Source: JAJZJT01 sp964610905 (GTDB lineage: Bacteria; Actinomycetota; Acidimicrobiia; Acidimicrobiales; RAAP-2). From it: a stretch of 23,436 bases of DNA. Positions 1-6,662 of this stretch are shown here, in pieces (position 1 is the first letter of the stretch; each line of letters opens with the position of its first letter). The stretch is taken from NCBI GenBank assembly GCA_964610905.1, contig CAZSYT010000046.1, forward strand, positions 1-23,436. Direction: 5' to 3'. Made by a program: the position numbers and the translations under genes. The notes under the pieces are model-generated. The model was not told where the DNA came from, did no database searches, and saw only the letters and a program-made list of their open reading frames with translations.

Positions 1-61
1 TGCCACCGGGCCGCCCGCGGCTGTGCCACCGGGCCGCCCGCGGCTGTGCCACCGGGCCGCC
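1..61. repeat. 23-bp GC-rich tandem repeat array, left part
   Basis: Units at 1-23 and 24-46 are identical 23-mers beginning TGCCACCGGGCCGCC, and a third unit starts at 47 and runs into the assembly gap. The sequence resumes after the gap in the same repeat phase (162-178) before diverging. A 23-bp period is not a multiple of three, so this is unlikely to be a coding repeat. The array sits upstream of the flagellin gene and its true copy number is unknown. It could be an intergenic minisatellite, or it could have misled the assembler. Confidence 0.85.
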
Positions 62-161
62 NNNNNNNNNNNNNNNNNNNNNNNNNNNNNNNNNNNNNNN
101 NNNNNNNNNNNNNNNNNNNNNNNNNNNNNNNNNNNNNNNNNNNNNNNNNNNNNNNNNNNNN
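62..161. other. assembly gap (100 N)
   Basis: There are exactly 100 N characters, the conventional filler for a scaffold gap of unknown length. The same 23-bp repeat lies on both sides, so the gap almost certainly reflects a collapsed or unresolved tandem array. Reading frames that cross it have no meaning. Confidence 0.98.
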
Positions 162-362
162 CGCGGCTGTGCCACCGGCTGCACTACGTCATCACAACGG
201 AGCGTCAACTCACCTCCGGGAGGTTCAGCGCCCGGGTGCCGCTGACGATGAGCACATCGGGACCCCAGCCGACCAGCGAGGAGGAGCCTCTTCGAGGTGG
301 GTCGGGGGACCGAAGAGTCACGCCAAGCCCCAGGGACGGGGCCTCAACCCATGGAGGAACGG
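162..362 (+). promoter_or_regulatory. flagellin upstream region and probable 5' leader
   Basis: This 200-bp stretch has no credible gene. The last partial 23-bp repeat ends near 178. A perfect 6+1+6 dyad, ACCTCC-G-GGAGGT, lies at 212-224. A second inverted repeat, CTCTTC (288-293) with GAAGAG (312-317), encloses an inner GGTC-GGGG-GACC hairpin (300-311), so the flagellin leader may fold. A GGAGG Shine-Dalgarno lies just before the flagellin ATG at 363. I could not find a convincing sigma-28 or housekeeping promoter. A CTCA at 209-212 followed 17 nt later by GCC is too weak to call. Confidence 0.4.
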
Positions 363-1199
363 ATGTCTTCCCTCGTTGTGAACACCAACATTTCGGCGAT
401 CGACGCCTACAACAACCTGAACGCAACCGATCAGGCGATGGCGAAGTCGATCTCCCAGCTGTCGTCCGGCCTGCAGATCCAGACCGCGGCCGACAACCCC
501 GCGGGGTACGTCGTCTCGCAGAACCTGCTCTCACAGGCGAACGGCTACCAGCAGGCGATCTCGAACGCCCAGAACGGCGTCTCGATGATCCAGACGGCGA
601 GCGGCGCGCTCAACCAGATCTCGTCGATCCTGCAGACCATGGACTCCCTGGCCATCAACTCGGCGAACGGTGCCACCAACAGCACCCAGTCGCTGAGCGC
701 CAACCAGCAGGAGTTCGTGGCGCTGCAGAACCAGATCGACCAGATCGCCAACACCACGTCGTTCGGCACCACGAACCTGCTCAACGGCACCTTCTCGGGG
801 CAGGTGCTCCAGGTCGGTGCCTTCGACAACACCAACCAGCAGCTGGTCCTCACCATCCAGGCCGCCACCACCGGCGCCCTCGGGGTGTCGTCCACCACGG
901 TGGCGGTGGGCAGCGCCGCCTCGGCAGCTGCGGCCATCTCGGCCGTGCAGGCCGCCATCAACACGGTGGCGTCCATCGAGGCCAACGTCGGCGCCACGCA
1001 GAACCAGCTGAACGCCATCGTGGCCAACCTGACGGTGGGCCAGCAGAACCTGCAGTCGGCCTACAGCGGCCTGGTCGACGTCAACTTCGCCCAGGCCACG
1101 TCCAAGTTCAGCACCGAGCAGATCCTGATGCAATCGGGTGTCTCGATGCTGTCGCAGGCCCAGCAGGAGCCTTCCCTCGTCCTGAAGCTCCTGCAGTAA
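363..1199 (+). CDS. fliC: flagellin (filament subunit)
   Basis: This is the structural protein of the flagellar filament, exported by the flagellar type III system and polymerised under the FliD cap. The 278-residue product starts MSSLVVNTNISAIDAYNNLN and carries the classic N-terminal D0/D1 signature with TAADNPAGYVVSQNL and NAQNGVSMIQTASGALNQIS. The C-terminal D1/D0 helix reads VDVNFAQATSKFSTEQIL and ends SLVLKLLQ, close to the usual ending of flagellins. The middle is short and Ala/Val-rich, so domains D2/D3 are minimal. I chose ATG 363 over the in-frame ATG 351 because GGAGGAAC precedes it and it gives the conserved start. A strong hairpin follows, so it may be transcribed alone. The symbol hag would fit equally well. 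Confidence 0.96.
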   Translation: MSSLVVNTNISAIDAYNNLNATDQAMAKSISQLSSGLQIQTAADNPAGYVVSQNLLSQANGYQQAISNAQNGVSMIQTASGALNQISSILQTMDSLAINSANGATNSTQSLSANQQEFVALQNQIDQIANTTSFGTTNLLNGTFSGQVLQVGAFDNTNQQLVLTIQAATTGALGVSSTTVAVGSAASAAAAISAVQAAINTVASIEANVGATQNQLNAIVANLTVGQQNLQSAYSGLVDVNFAQATSKFSTEQILMQSGVSMLSQAQQEPSLVLKLLQ

Positions 1200-1213
1200 G
1201 GACGGAGCGCCGT

Positions 1214-1251
1214 GCGTCCCCGGAAGTGGTCCCGACCGCTTCCGGGGACGC
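1214..1251 (+). terminator. hairpin terminator behind flagellin
   Basis: GCGTCCCCGGAAG (1214-1226) pairs perfectly with CTTCCGGGGACGC (1239-1251), a 13-bp stem. The 12-nt loop itself contains GGTC and GACC. It lies 15 nt after the flagellin stop. There is no U-tract, as is common for terminators in GC-rich actinobacteria. It could also protect the 3' end of an abundant flagellin mRNA. Confidence 0.75.
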
Positions 1252-1339
1252 CGCGCACCCGCCACCCGGCCGGCCCGTCACCGAGACGGCGCCGCGGCGT
1301 CGGCCGCCGTGGTCCCGGCACCCCTAGGAGCACCCCCGC

Positions 1340-3898
1340 ATGACGATCTCCTCCTCTTCCCCGTACGCGTCGAGCGCCAGCACCCCTCCGATCATCGACA
1401 ACGGGCTCGTCTCGGGGCTCAACACCCAGGCGATCATCCAGGCGATGATGCAGAGCTACCAGCAGCCCATCACCGACCTTCAGAGCCAGCAGTCGACCCT
1501 CGACACCCAGTCCAGCGACTACCAGGCCATCAACAAGGACTTGCTCGCCTTCCAGCAAGCCGCCCAGGCGCTGTCCACCTCGAGCGACTGGGGCGCCCGC
1601 CAGACCACGTCGTCGGACGCCGCTGCCGCGACGGCTACGGCCGCATCGGGCACGCCGACCGGCTCGGTCTCCTTCAGCGTGCTCTCGCTCGCCCAGGCGA
1701 ACTCCCTCATCTCGGCGGGCTCGGTCGCCTCCACCTCCGACGTGGTCGACACGAACGCGTCGTTCCTGCTCGCCCAAGGCGGGGGCCAGTACGGGCTGGC
1801 CACGCTCTCGGCCGGCTCGGGGCTCGCTCTCGGCGCCCACAACGTCGCCGTCACCCAGGCGTCGGCCGCCGCCGAGACCACCGGCACGGTGGCGCTGCAG
1901 AGCCAGGCCTCGGGGATCACCATCGGGTCCACCAACAACACGGTGGCGGTCACGGTCAACGGCACGTCCTACACGCTCTCCCTGGCGGCCAGCCCGACCG
2001 GGGGCTACTCGGGCTCGGGGCTCTTGACCGCCGTGCAGAACGCCATCTCCGCGGCGGGCGCCTCGGGTGTCCTCCAGGCCGGCTACAACTCGAGCGGCGA
2101 CCTCGTCCTCGCCACCGTCTCACAGGGAGGCACGCAGAGCCTGCAGGTCACCGGCGGCACGGCGCTCACGACCCTCGGCCTCTCCTCGATGGCGAGCGCG
2201 GCCACCGGCACCAACGGCGTCGTCACCGTCGACGGCTACGCCAACACCCTCAGGACCGTGACCCCGGGGGCCGTCGACCCCCTCACCTCGGGGACCGGGG
2301 GCACGATCAACGCCACCATCGCGGCTTCGAGCGCGCAGGCCGCGGTCGGCAGCTCGCTCCTCACGACGGGGTCCTTGACCGCGACCAACGTGTCGACCGG
2401 CAACGGCTCGCTCGCCGACCTCGTGAGCAACATCAACGCCGCCGGCACGGGCGTCAGCGCGTCGGCCATCCAGACGAGCAGCGGGCAGTACGTCCTGCAG
2501 CTGTCCTCGTCGACCACCGGCACCAATGCGAACCTGTCGGTCGACACCGCGGCGTTCACCTCGTCCTCCCTCGGCACCATGGACACGGCCAGCGCCGGGA
2601 CAAACGCCGAGATCCAGCTCGGCGGGAGCGGCGGCTACACCCTCAGCTCGCAGAACGACACGTTCTCCGGGCTGCTCCCCGGCTTGTCGGTGCAGGTGGC
2701 CGCCACCACCACGTCGCCGGTGACCGTCACGGTCCAGCCCGACGCCAAGGCCACGGCGGCATCGGTCAAGTCGATGGTCGACGCCGCCAACACCGTGCTC
2801 TCCGACATCCAGAAGTACGCGGGCTACAACGAGCAGACCAAGCAGGGCGGCCCGCTGATGGGCTCGCCGATGCTCGAGAACCTGAGCAACCAGATCCTGA
2901 GCGTCTTCGGCACGACGACGGGCTCGTCGACCCTCGGAAACGCCGAGAACGTCGGCATCACGCTCAACAACGGCCAGCTGGCGTTCAACCAGTCGGCGTT
3001 CGAGTCGGCGTTCTCGGCGAGCCCGAACCAAGTCGCCGACCTGTTCGCCCAGGGCGGCACGTTCGCCCCGTCGTCGCCGACCTACACCGGCGGCGTGTCG
3101 TTCTCGTACGCGTCGGCGACCACGCGTCCGGGCAGCTACGCGGTGACGGTGTCGAGCTCCGCCACCCAGGCGACGGACCTCGGCACGGTGCAGACCACGA
3201 AGACCGTCACGACGCCGGAGACGCTCACGATCACCTCGGGAGGCACGAGCGTCAGCTACGCGACCACGGCGGGGGAGAGCCTCGTCTCGGTGGCCTCGGG
3301 GATCAACGCCGCCCTGGCCGGCGCAGGGCTGTCGCTCTCCGCTCAGGCCGTAGACGGCAACCAGCAGCTCGAGCTGACCTCTTCGGCCTACGGCAGCGCG
3401 GCGAGCTTCTCGGTCACCTCGAACGCCACGGGGTCGGGGACGACCGGGCTCGGCGGCGCGACGGCGGGGACGCCGAAGACCTCCACCGGCACCGACGTGG
3501 CCGGGACCATCAACGGCGTCGCCGCCACGGGCAGCGGGCAGTTCCTGAGCGCCCCGGCGTCCGACCCCACCCTCGCCGGCCTCTCGCTCGAGGTCACCGC
3601 GTCGGGGATCACGTCGCCGACCAGCCTCGGCACCTTCACCTACCAGCCGGGCATCGCCCAGGCCGCCGTCGCCCTGGCCAACTCGATGACGGACCCGGTC
3701 AACGGGGCGATCACCACGATGGCCAAGGGCCTCACCAACGAGGCGACCGGGCTCAACAGCCAGATCTCCTTCGAGCAGATGCTCGCCAGCCAGGAGCAGA
3801 AGTCGCTCCAGCAGGAGTTCTCCAACCTCGAGGTCACCCTCGGGACGCTGAAGAACCAGAGCTCGGCGCTGGCCAGCGCCTTGTCGCAGCTGTCATGA
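1340..3898 (+). CDS. fliD: filament cap protein FliD (HAP2), long form
   Basis: FliD caps the filament tip and folds incoming flagellin. The 852-residue product starts with a typical cap N-terminus (IIDNGLVSGLNTQAIIQAMM) followed by a coiled-coil-like stretch. Flagellin_IN-like segments lie near residues 205-285 and 340-415. The FliD C-terminal domain begins near residue 422 (NAEIQLGG) and includes the FNQSAFESAFSASPNQVADL block. An insertion of about 195 residues (about 575-768), containing a third IN-like segment, interrupts it before the final helical region (FEQMLASQEQKSLQQEF to the end). The length is well above the usual 450-650 residues. Composition is Ser/Thr/Ala/Gly-rich. The start is ATG 1340 with AGGAG upstream. 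No terminator separates it clearly from fliS, 85 nt downstream. Confidence 0.95.
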   Translation: MTISSSSPYASSASTPPIIDNGLVSGLNTQAIIQAMMQSYQQPITDLQSQQSTLDTQSSDYQAINKDLLAFQQAAQALSTSSDWGARQTTSSDAAAATATAASGTPTGSVSFSVLSLAQANSLISAGSVASTSDVVDTNASFLLAQGGGQYGLATLSAGSGLALGAHNVAVTQASAAAETTGTVALQSQASGITIGSTNNTVAVTVNGTSYTLSLAASPTGGYSGSGLLTAVQNAISAAGASGVLQAGYNSSGDLVLATVSQGGTQSLQVTGGTALTTLGLSSMASAATGTNGVVTVDGYANTLRTVTPGAVDPLTSGTGGTINATIAASSAQAAVGSSLLTTGSLTATNVSTGNGSLADLVSNINAAGTGVSASAIQTSSGQYVLQLSSSTTGTNANLSVDTAAFTSSSLGTMDTASAGTNAEIQLGGSGGYTLSSQNDTFSGLLPGLSVQVAATTTSPVTVTVQPDAKATAASVKSMVDAANTVLSDIQKYAGYNEQTKQGGPLMGSPMLENLSNQILSVFGTTTGSSTLGNAENVGITLNNGQLAFNQSAFESAFSASPNQVADLFAQGGTFAPSSPTYTGGVSFSYASATTRPGSYAVTVSSSATQATDLGTVQTTKTVTTPETLTITSGGTSVSYATTAGESLVSVASGINAALAGAGLSLSAQAVDGNQQLELTSSAYGSAASFSVTSNATGSGTTGLGGATAGTPKTSTGTDVAGTINGVAATGSGQFLSAPASDPTLAGLSLEVTASGITSPTSLGTFTYQPGIAQAAVALANSMTDPVNGAITTMAKGLTNEATGLNSQISFEQMLASQEQKSLQQEFSNLEVTLGTLKNQSSALASALSQLS

Positions 3899-3910
3899 GC
3901 GGGGCCGCAG

Positions 3911-3928
3911 CGGTCGCGAGCGCGACCG
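3911..3928 (+). other. small hairpin between fliD and fliS
   Basis: CGGTCGC (3911-3917), GAGC loop, GCGACCG (3922-3928): a perfect 7-bp stem in the 85-nt spacer between fliD and fliS. It is too small to call a terminator. It might reduce read-through or protect an mRNA end. Confidence 0.3.
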
Positions 3929-3983
3929 ACAGGCGAGGTGGCGCCGGCACCGAGCACCATCACGACGAGGGAAGGAGGAGGCC

Positions 3984-4412
3984 ATGCCGGGACCGGTCGT
4001 CCGGGCCGAGGAGCTGAGGCAGCGGTACCTGCGGGAGGCGGTGCTCACCGCGTCGCCCGCGACGCGCCTCACCATGCTCTACGACCAGATGCTCCTCGAC
4101 TTCCGCGTGGCCGACGACGGCTTCGAGCGCAACGACCTGAAGGCCGTCAACGACGCCCTCTGCAACGCCCAGGAGATCCTCTTGGCCCTGCGTGGCACGT
4201 TGCGCACCGACTTGTGGGCCGAGGCCGAGGAGCTGGCCTCGCTGTACCTCTTCCTCCACCACCAGCTCGTGGAGGCCAACTTGAACAAGGACCGTGACCA
4301 GGCACAGCGGGTCGGCGACGTGGTCGGCGACCTCGCGTCGGCGTGGCACCGGGCGGCCGAGGCCGAGGCCGAGCGGGGGGCCGAGCCCGTCGCCACAGGG
4401 AGCGTCGGGTGA
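3984..4412 (+). CDS. fliS: flagellar export chaperone FliS
   Basis: FliS binds the C-terminal D0 helix of flagellin in the cytoplasm, prevents premature polymerisation and delivers it to the export gate. The 142-residue protein has the family core: a Tyr-containing N-terminal helix (RQRYLREAVLTASPATRLTM), LYDQMLLDFRVA, NAQEILLALRGTL, and the LASLYLFLHHQLVEANLNKD segment that matches the usual LYdYi..rLi.AN pattern. GGAGGAGG lies just upstream of ATG 3984. The C-terminal tail (residues about 115-142) is Glu/Ala-rich. The stop overlaps the next start in a GTGA. Confidence 0.93.
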   Translation: MPGPVVRAEELRQRYLREAVLTASPATRLTMLYDQMLLDFRVADDGFERNDLKAVNDALCNAQEILLALRGTLRTDLWAEAEELASLYLFLHHQLVEANLNKDRDQAQRVGDVVGDLASAWHRAAEAEAERGAEPVATGSVG

Positions 4413-4729
4413 CCGGCGCCCGGCCGAGACCGGGCACCATGTCCGAGGCGTGGGCGGCCGAGCTCGACGCCATGGAGGCGCACCTCGCCGCCCAGCGGGT
4501 CGCCTTCGCCTCGCGGGGGGCCGAGGCGCCGGCCGAGCGCCGTCCGACCCCTCTCGACGAGCTCGGCCCGCTCCCCGAGGAGCTGCGCGGGCGGGCCGAG
4601 GCGCTGCTCGCCGCCACCCGCGCCCTCGAAGGGTCCGTTTCGGAGGCCCGTGCCAGCCTGGTCGTCGCCGTGCGGGCTGCCGAGCGGACCGGGAGGCGGG
4701 CCGCCGCCTTCGTCGACGCCCAGGCCTGA
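4409..4729 (+). CDS. small helical protein, possible FliT-type chaperone
   Basis: A 106-residue product from GTG 4409, which overlaps the fliS stop as GTGA; an in-frame ATG at 4439 would give 96 residues. The sequence is almost all charged and alanine-rich helix: AWAAELDAMEAHLAAQRVAF, a short Pro-containing break, then EELRGRAEALLAATRALEG and ARASLVVAVRAAERTGRR. I recognise no catalytic motif. Position directly after fliS, translational coupling, small size and two-to-three-helix layout are what one expects of FliT (the FliD chaperone) or an FlgN-like protein. That is inference from context, not sequence identity. It could instead be a lineage-specific filament factor. Confidence 0.65.
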   Translation: MTGARPRPGTMSEAWAAELDAMEAHLAAQRVAFASRGAEAPAERRPTPLDELGPLPEELRGRAEALLAATRALEGSVSEARASLVVAVRAAERTGRRAAAFVDAQA

Positions 4730-4763
4730 CCGGTCGCCGGACGGGGCGCTCGGCCGGGCCGGA

Positions 4764-5648
4764 TCAGGCCGGCTTGTGCGCCACCACGGCGAGGTGGGCC
4801 TCGATCGAGCACTGCCCGTCGACGCGTTCGCCGGCGAAGACCTCGAGGCTGTCGTCGACCTCGTCGGCACCCATGATCCCGGCGTCGACGATGGCGTCGC
4901 GGGCGCTCCGCAGGCGCTGGAGGGCGAAGGCGCGGGCGGGGTCCTCGGGCGTGGAGGGGCCGTGGACCGCCTGGGGGAGGACGACCACCGACACGACGGC
5001 GAACCCGGCCTGCTCGAGGAGCGTCGACAGCTTCCGGCCGACGAAGCGGTCCCCGCCGCGCGCTGCCTGCAGCTCGGCGAAGGCGTGCTGGAGGCGGCGG
5101 AAGGCGTCGGAGGGCTCGGGGTAGGAGATCGACAGCCCGTCGTCGGCGTCGACGACGCACACGCCGCCGCCGGGGGCGACGACCCGGAAGAGCTCGTCGG
5201 CGGCGCGCCCGGGGTCGTCGAGGTGCTGGAAGAGCAGCCGGGCGGTGGCGAGGTCGAAGCGCCGGTCGTCGACCGGGAGGTCGTAGGCGTCCCCGAGCCC
5301 GTACGAGACGCGGCTGCCGGGTCGCAGCCAGCCCTTCGCCTCGGCGCCGGCGGTCAGCGTTCGCGCCACGTCGAGGTTGGCCGGGTCGCGGTCGAGCCCA
5401 ACCACGGTGACGGGCACCATGCCGGCGAGCTCGACCGAGGTGGGACCGAACCCCGTCCCGACGTCGAGCACGTGCGCGCCCTCGGCGACGCCCAGGGCGC
5501 CGAGCAGCGCGCGGCGCGACGGGCCCGTCGCCAGCGTCTGCACGAGCAGCCACCGCTCGGGCATGTCGGGGTGCTCGTTCAGGTAGGAGAGGTACGTCGT
5601 GTCGACGGCGTCCCAGTCGAGGGAGGCGATCGGTGGGGCGGTGGTCAG
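4764..5648 (-). CDS. class I SAM-dependent methyltransferase
   Basis: A Rossmann-fold methyltransferase of unknown substrate. From the proposed start, residues 60-68 are motif I (VLDVGTGFG), followed by VVGLDRDPANLDVAR (the acidic strand-2 residue that holds SAM ribose), GDAYDLPV, and RLLFQHLDDPGRAADELFRV with VAPGGGVCVVDADDG, the UbiE/type-11 style post-motif block. The start is uncertain. A CTG at 5648 has GAGGAGG seven bases upstream and lies after a TACGAT -10-like box. The only normal start nearby upstream is GTG 5753, with no ribosome-binding site (329 residues). The first in-frame ATG is at 5564. It runs opposite to all flagellar genes and converges on the small gene ending at 4729. 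It may be a flagellin or glycan modifier, or unrelated to motility. Confidence 0.85.
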   Translation of the reverse strand: MTTAPPIASLDWDAVDTTYLSYLNEHPDMPERWLLVQTLATGPSRRALLGALGVAEGAHVLDVGTGFGPTSVELAGMVPVTVVGLDRDPANLDVARTLTAGAEAKGWLRPGSRVSYGLGDAYDLPVDDRRFDLATARLLFQHLDDPGRAADELFRVVAPGGGVCVVDADDGLSISYPEPSDAFRRLQHAFAELQAARGGDRFVGRKLSTLLEQAGFAVVSVVVLPQAVHGPSTPEDPARAFALQRLRSARDAIVDAGIMGADEVDDSLEVFAGERVDGQCSIEAHLAVVAHKPA

Positions 5649-5719
5649 GGGTCGACCTCCTCGGGTGACCGGGTGGGGGCGGGACGGGCGCGCCCCGGGC
5701 CGCTGAGCGGACGCCAGGG

Positions 5720-5725
5720 ATCGTA
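5720..5725 (-). promoter_or_regulatory. possible -10 box for the methyltransferase gene
   Basis: On the minus strand TACGAT matches the actinobacterial TAnnnT -10 pattern. A transcript starting about 7 nt later (near 5713) would begin downstream of GTG 5753 and include the GAGGAGG ahead of CTG 5648. No good -35 is visible. Confidence 0.35.
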
Positions 5726-5761
5726 GGGCACGGGTGGCGGCGCGCCGCGGCACGCCGGCAC

Positions 5762-5789
5762 TAAAGGTTGGCGCGGCGCCGTCCGATAC
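5762..5789 (+). promoter_or_regulatory. sigma-28 (FliA/WhiG-type) promoter of the basal-body operon
   Basis: TAAA at 5762-5765, a 16-nt spacer, then TCCGATAC at 5782-5789. The sigma-28 consensus is TAAA-N15-GCCGATAA, so the -35 is perfect and the -10 matches 6 of 8. A TAAA is rare in sequence this GC-rich. It faces flgB, the first gene of the long operon, and implies an untranslated leader of roughly 105-110 nt to GTG 5904. The fit is by eye. Confidence 0.65.
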
Positions 5790-5799
5790 CAACGGTGCA

Positions 5800-5812
5800 G
5801 GCAGGGACTGCC
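5800..5812 (+). other. small hairpin in flgB leader
   Basis: GGCAG-GGA-CTGCC forms a 5-bp stem with a 3-nt loop immediately downstream of the proposed transcription start. Its role is unknown. It might stabilise the 5' end of the long operon transcript. Confidence 0.3.
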
Positions 5813-5903
5813 AGCGATACCGCCCAGGACGGGCACGAGGGAGGAGCCGGGGAACGCCCGCGCGAACCCTGCTCCCGACGTGACGTCGATCGAGGTGGTT
5901 ACC

Positions 5904-6251
5904 GTGCCCGAGGGCATCGTTGGGGTCCTGAAGTTCGCCATCGACAGCGTCTCGCTGGCCCAACAGACGACGGCGAACAACATCGCCAACGAGCAGACGC
6001 CGGGGTTCACCGCGCAAGAGGTGCACTTCGAGCAGAGCCTCCGCCAGGCGCTCGCCTCTCCCGCCGGCGGCACGGCGACGGCCGCCGTCTCGCCTTCGCC
6101 CGCCGTCCCCGCCAGCAACGGCAACAACGTCGACCTGCCGACGGAGCTCACCAACGCGACGCAGGAGACCATGCAGTACCAGACCATGGTCGACCTCCTC
6201 AACGCGCAGTTCCGTCTCGTGCAGGGCGCGACCGGAGGGAGCTTCCTGTGA
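5904..6251 (+). CDS. flgB: flagellar proximal rod protein FlgB
   Basis: A rod subunit that stacks with FlgC and FliE on the MS ring, exported by the flagellar system. The 115-residue product starts MPEGIVGVLKFAIDSVSLAQ and has the rod/hook family motif ANNIANEQTPGF, followed by a Pro/Ala/Ser linker and the C-terminal helix (ELTNATQETMQYQTMVDLLN) that normally reads E...la.n...Yq....ll. The start is GTG 5904, chosen for the GAGGTGG a few bases upstream and the canonical FlgB N-terminus. GTG 5880 and GTG 5895 are in-frame alternatives without a good ribosome site. First gene of the operon; its stop overlaps flgC as GTGA. Confidence 0.92.
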   Translation: MPEGIVGVLKFAIDSVSLAQQTTANNIANEQTPGFTAQEVHFEQSLRQALASPAGGTATAAVSPSPAVPASNGNNVDLPTELTNATQETMQYQTMVDLLNAQFRLVQGATGGSFL

Positions 6252-6658
6252 GCCTGTTCGGAGCCATGCCCATCGCCCGCTCGGGCATCGACGTCGCCCA
6301 GACGTGGATCGACGCCATCGGCGGGAACATCGCGAACGCCAACGACGCCGTGCCCACCAGCCAGGGCGCGTACGCGACCCAGTACGTGGTGGCCCAGCCC
6401 GTGCCCTCGACGCAGCCGAGCGGCGCGGGCCAGGGGGTCGTCGTCTCCCAGGTCCTGCTCGGCAGCACCGCCGGCCAGCTCGCCTACCAGCCCAACAACC
6501 CGATGGCCAACGCGCAGGGCATGGTGCGCTACCCGTCCGTCGACCTCGGCCAGCAGCTCGTCGACCTCGTGATGGCCCAGACGAGCTACCAGGCCAACGT
6601 CTCCGTCGTGAACCAGGCCAAGGCCGCCTACCAGTCCGCCCTCACCCTCGGGTCCTGA
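6248..6658 (+). CDS. flgC: flagellar proximal rod protein FlgC
   Basis: A second proximal rod subunit (136 residues) from GTG 6248, overlapping the flgB stop and preceded by GGAGGGAG inside flgB. The N-terminus carries IARSGIDVAQTWIDAIGGNI and GGNIANANDAV, the FlgB/C/F/G/E-family N-terminal motif. The C-terminus has YPSVDLGQQLVDLVMAQTSY and QANVSVVNQAKAAYQSAL, which correspond to the family's yPNVd...EMv.mi.A.RaYqaN block. It polymerises between FlgB and the distal rod. No distal rod gene (flgF/flgG) is in the window. Confidence 0.94.
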   Translation: MSLFGAMPIARSGIDVAQTWIDAIGGNIANANDAVPTSQGAYATQYVVAQPVPSTQPSGAGQGVVVSQVLLGSTAGQLAYQPNNPMANAQGMVRYPSVDLGQQLVDLVMAQTSYQANVSVVNQAKAAYQSALTLGS

Positions 6659-6662
6659 CGCC

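Noticed and set aside
1..61. CRISPR array
   Set aside because: The units are directly adjacent with no spacers, and no cas genes are present.
209..235. CTCA-N17-GCC as a FliA-type promoter for flagellin
   Set aside because: The -10 half continues CGGG rather than GAA or GATAA, so the match is too poor to claim.
23..1327. Open frame running through the N gap into the flagellin gene
   Set aside because: It depends on unknown bases and is out of frame with the real flagellin.
1309..4017. Open frame of about 900 codons overlapping fliD in another frame
   Set aside because: The translation is Arg/His/Pro-rich low-complexity text, whereas the fliD frame shows clear cap-protein motifs.
4730..4763. 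Bidirectional terminator between the small helical gene and the methyltransferase
   Set aside because: Only GGCC-type 4-bp pairings can be made in the 34-bp convergent gap, no better than chance at this GC content.
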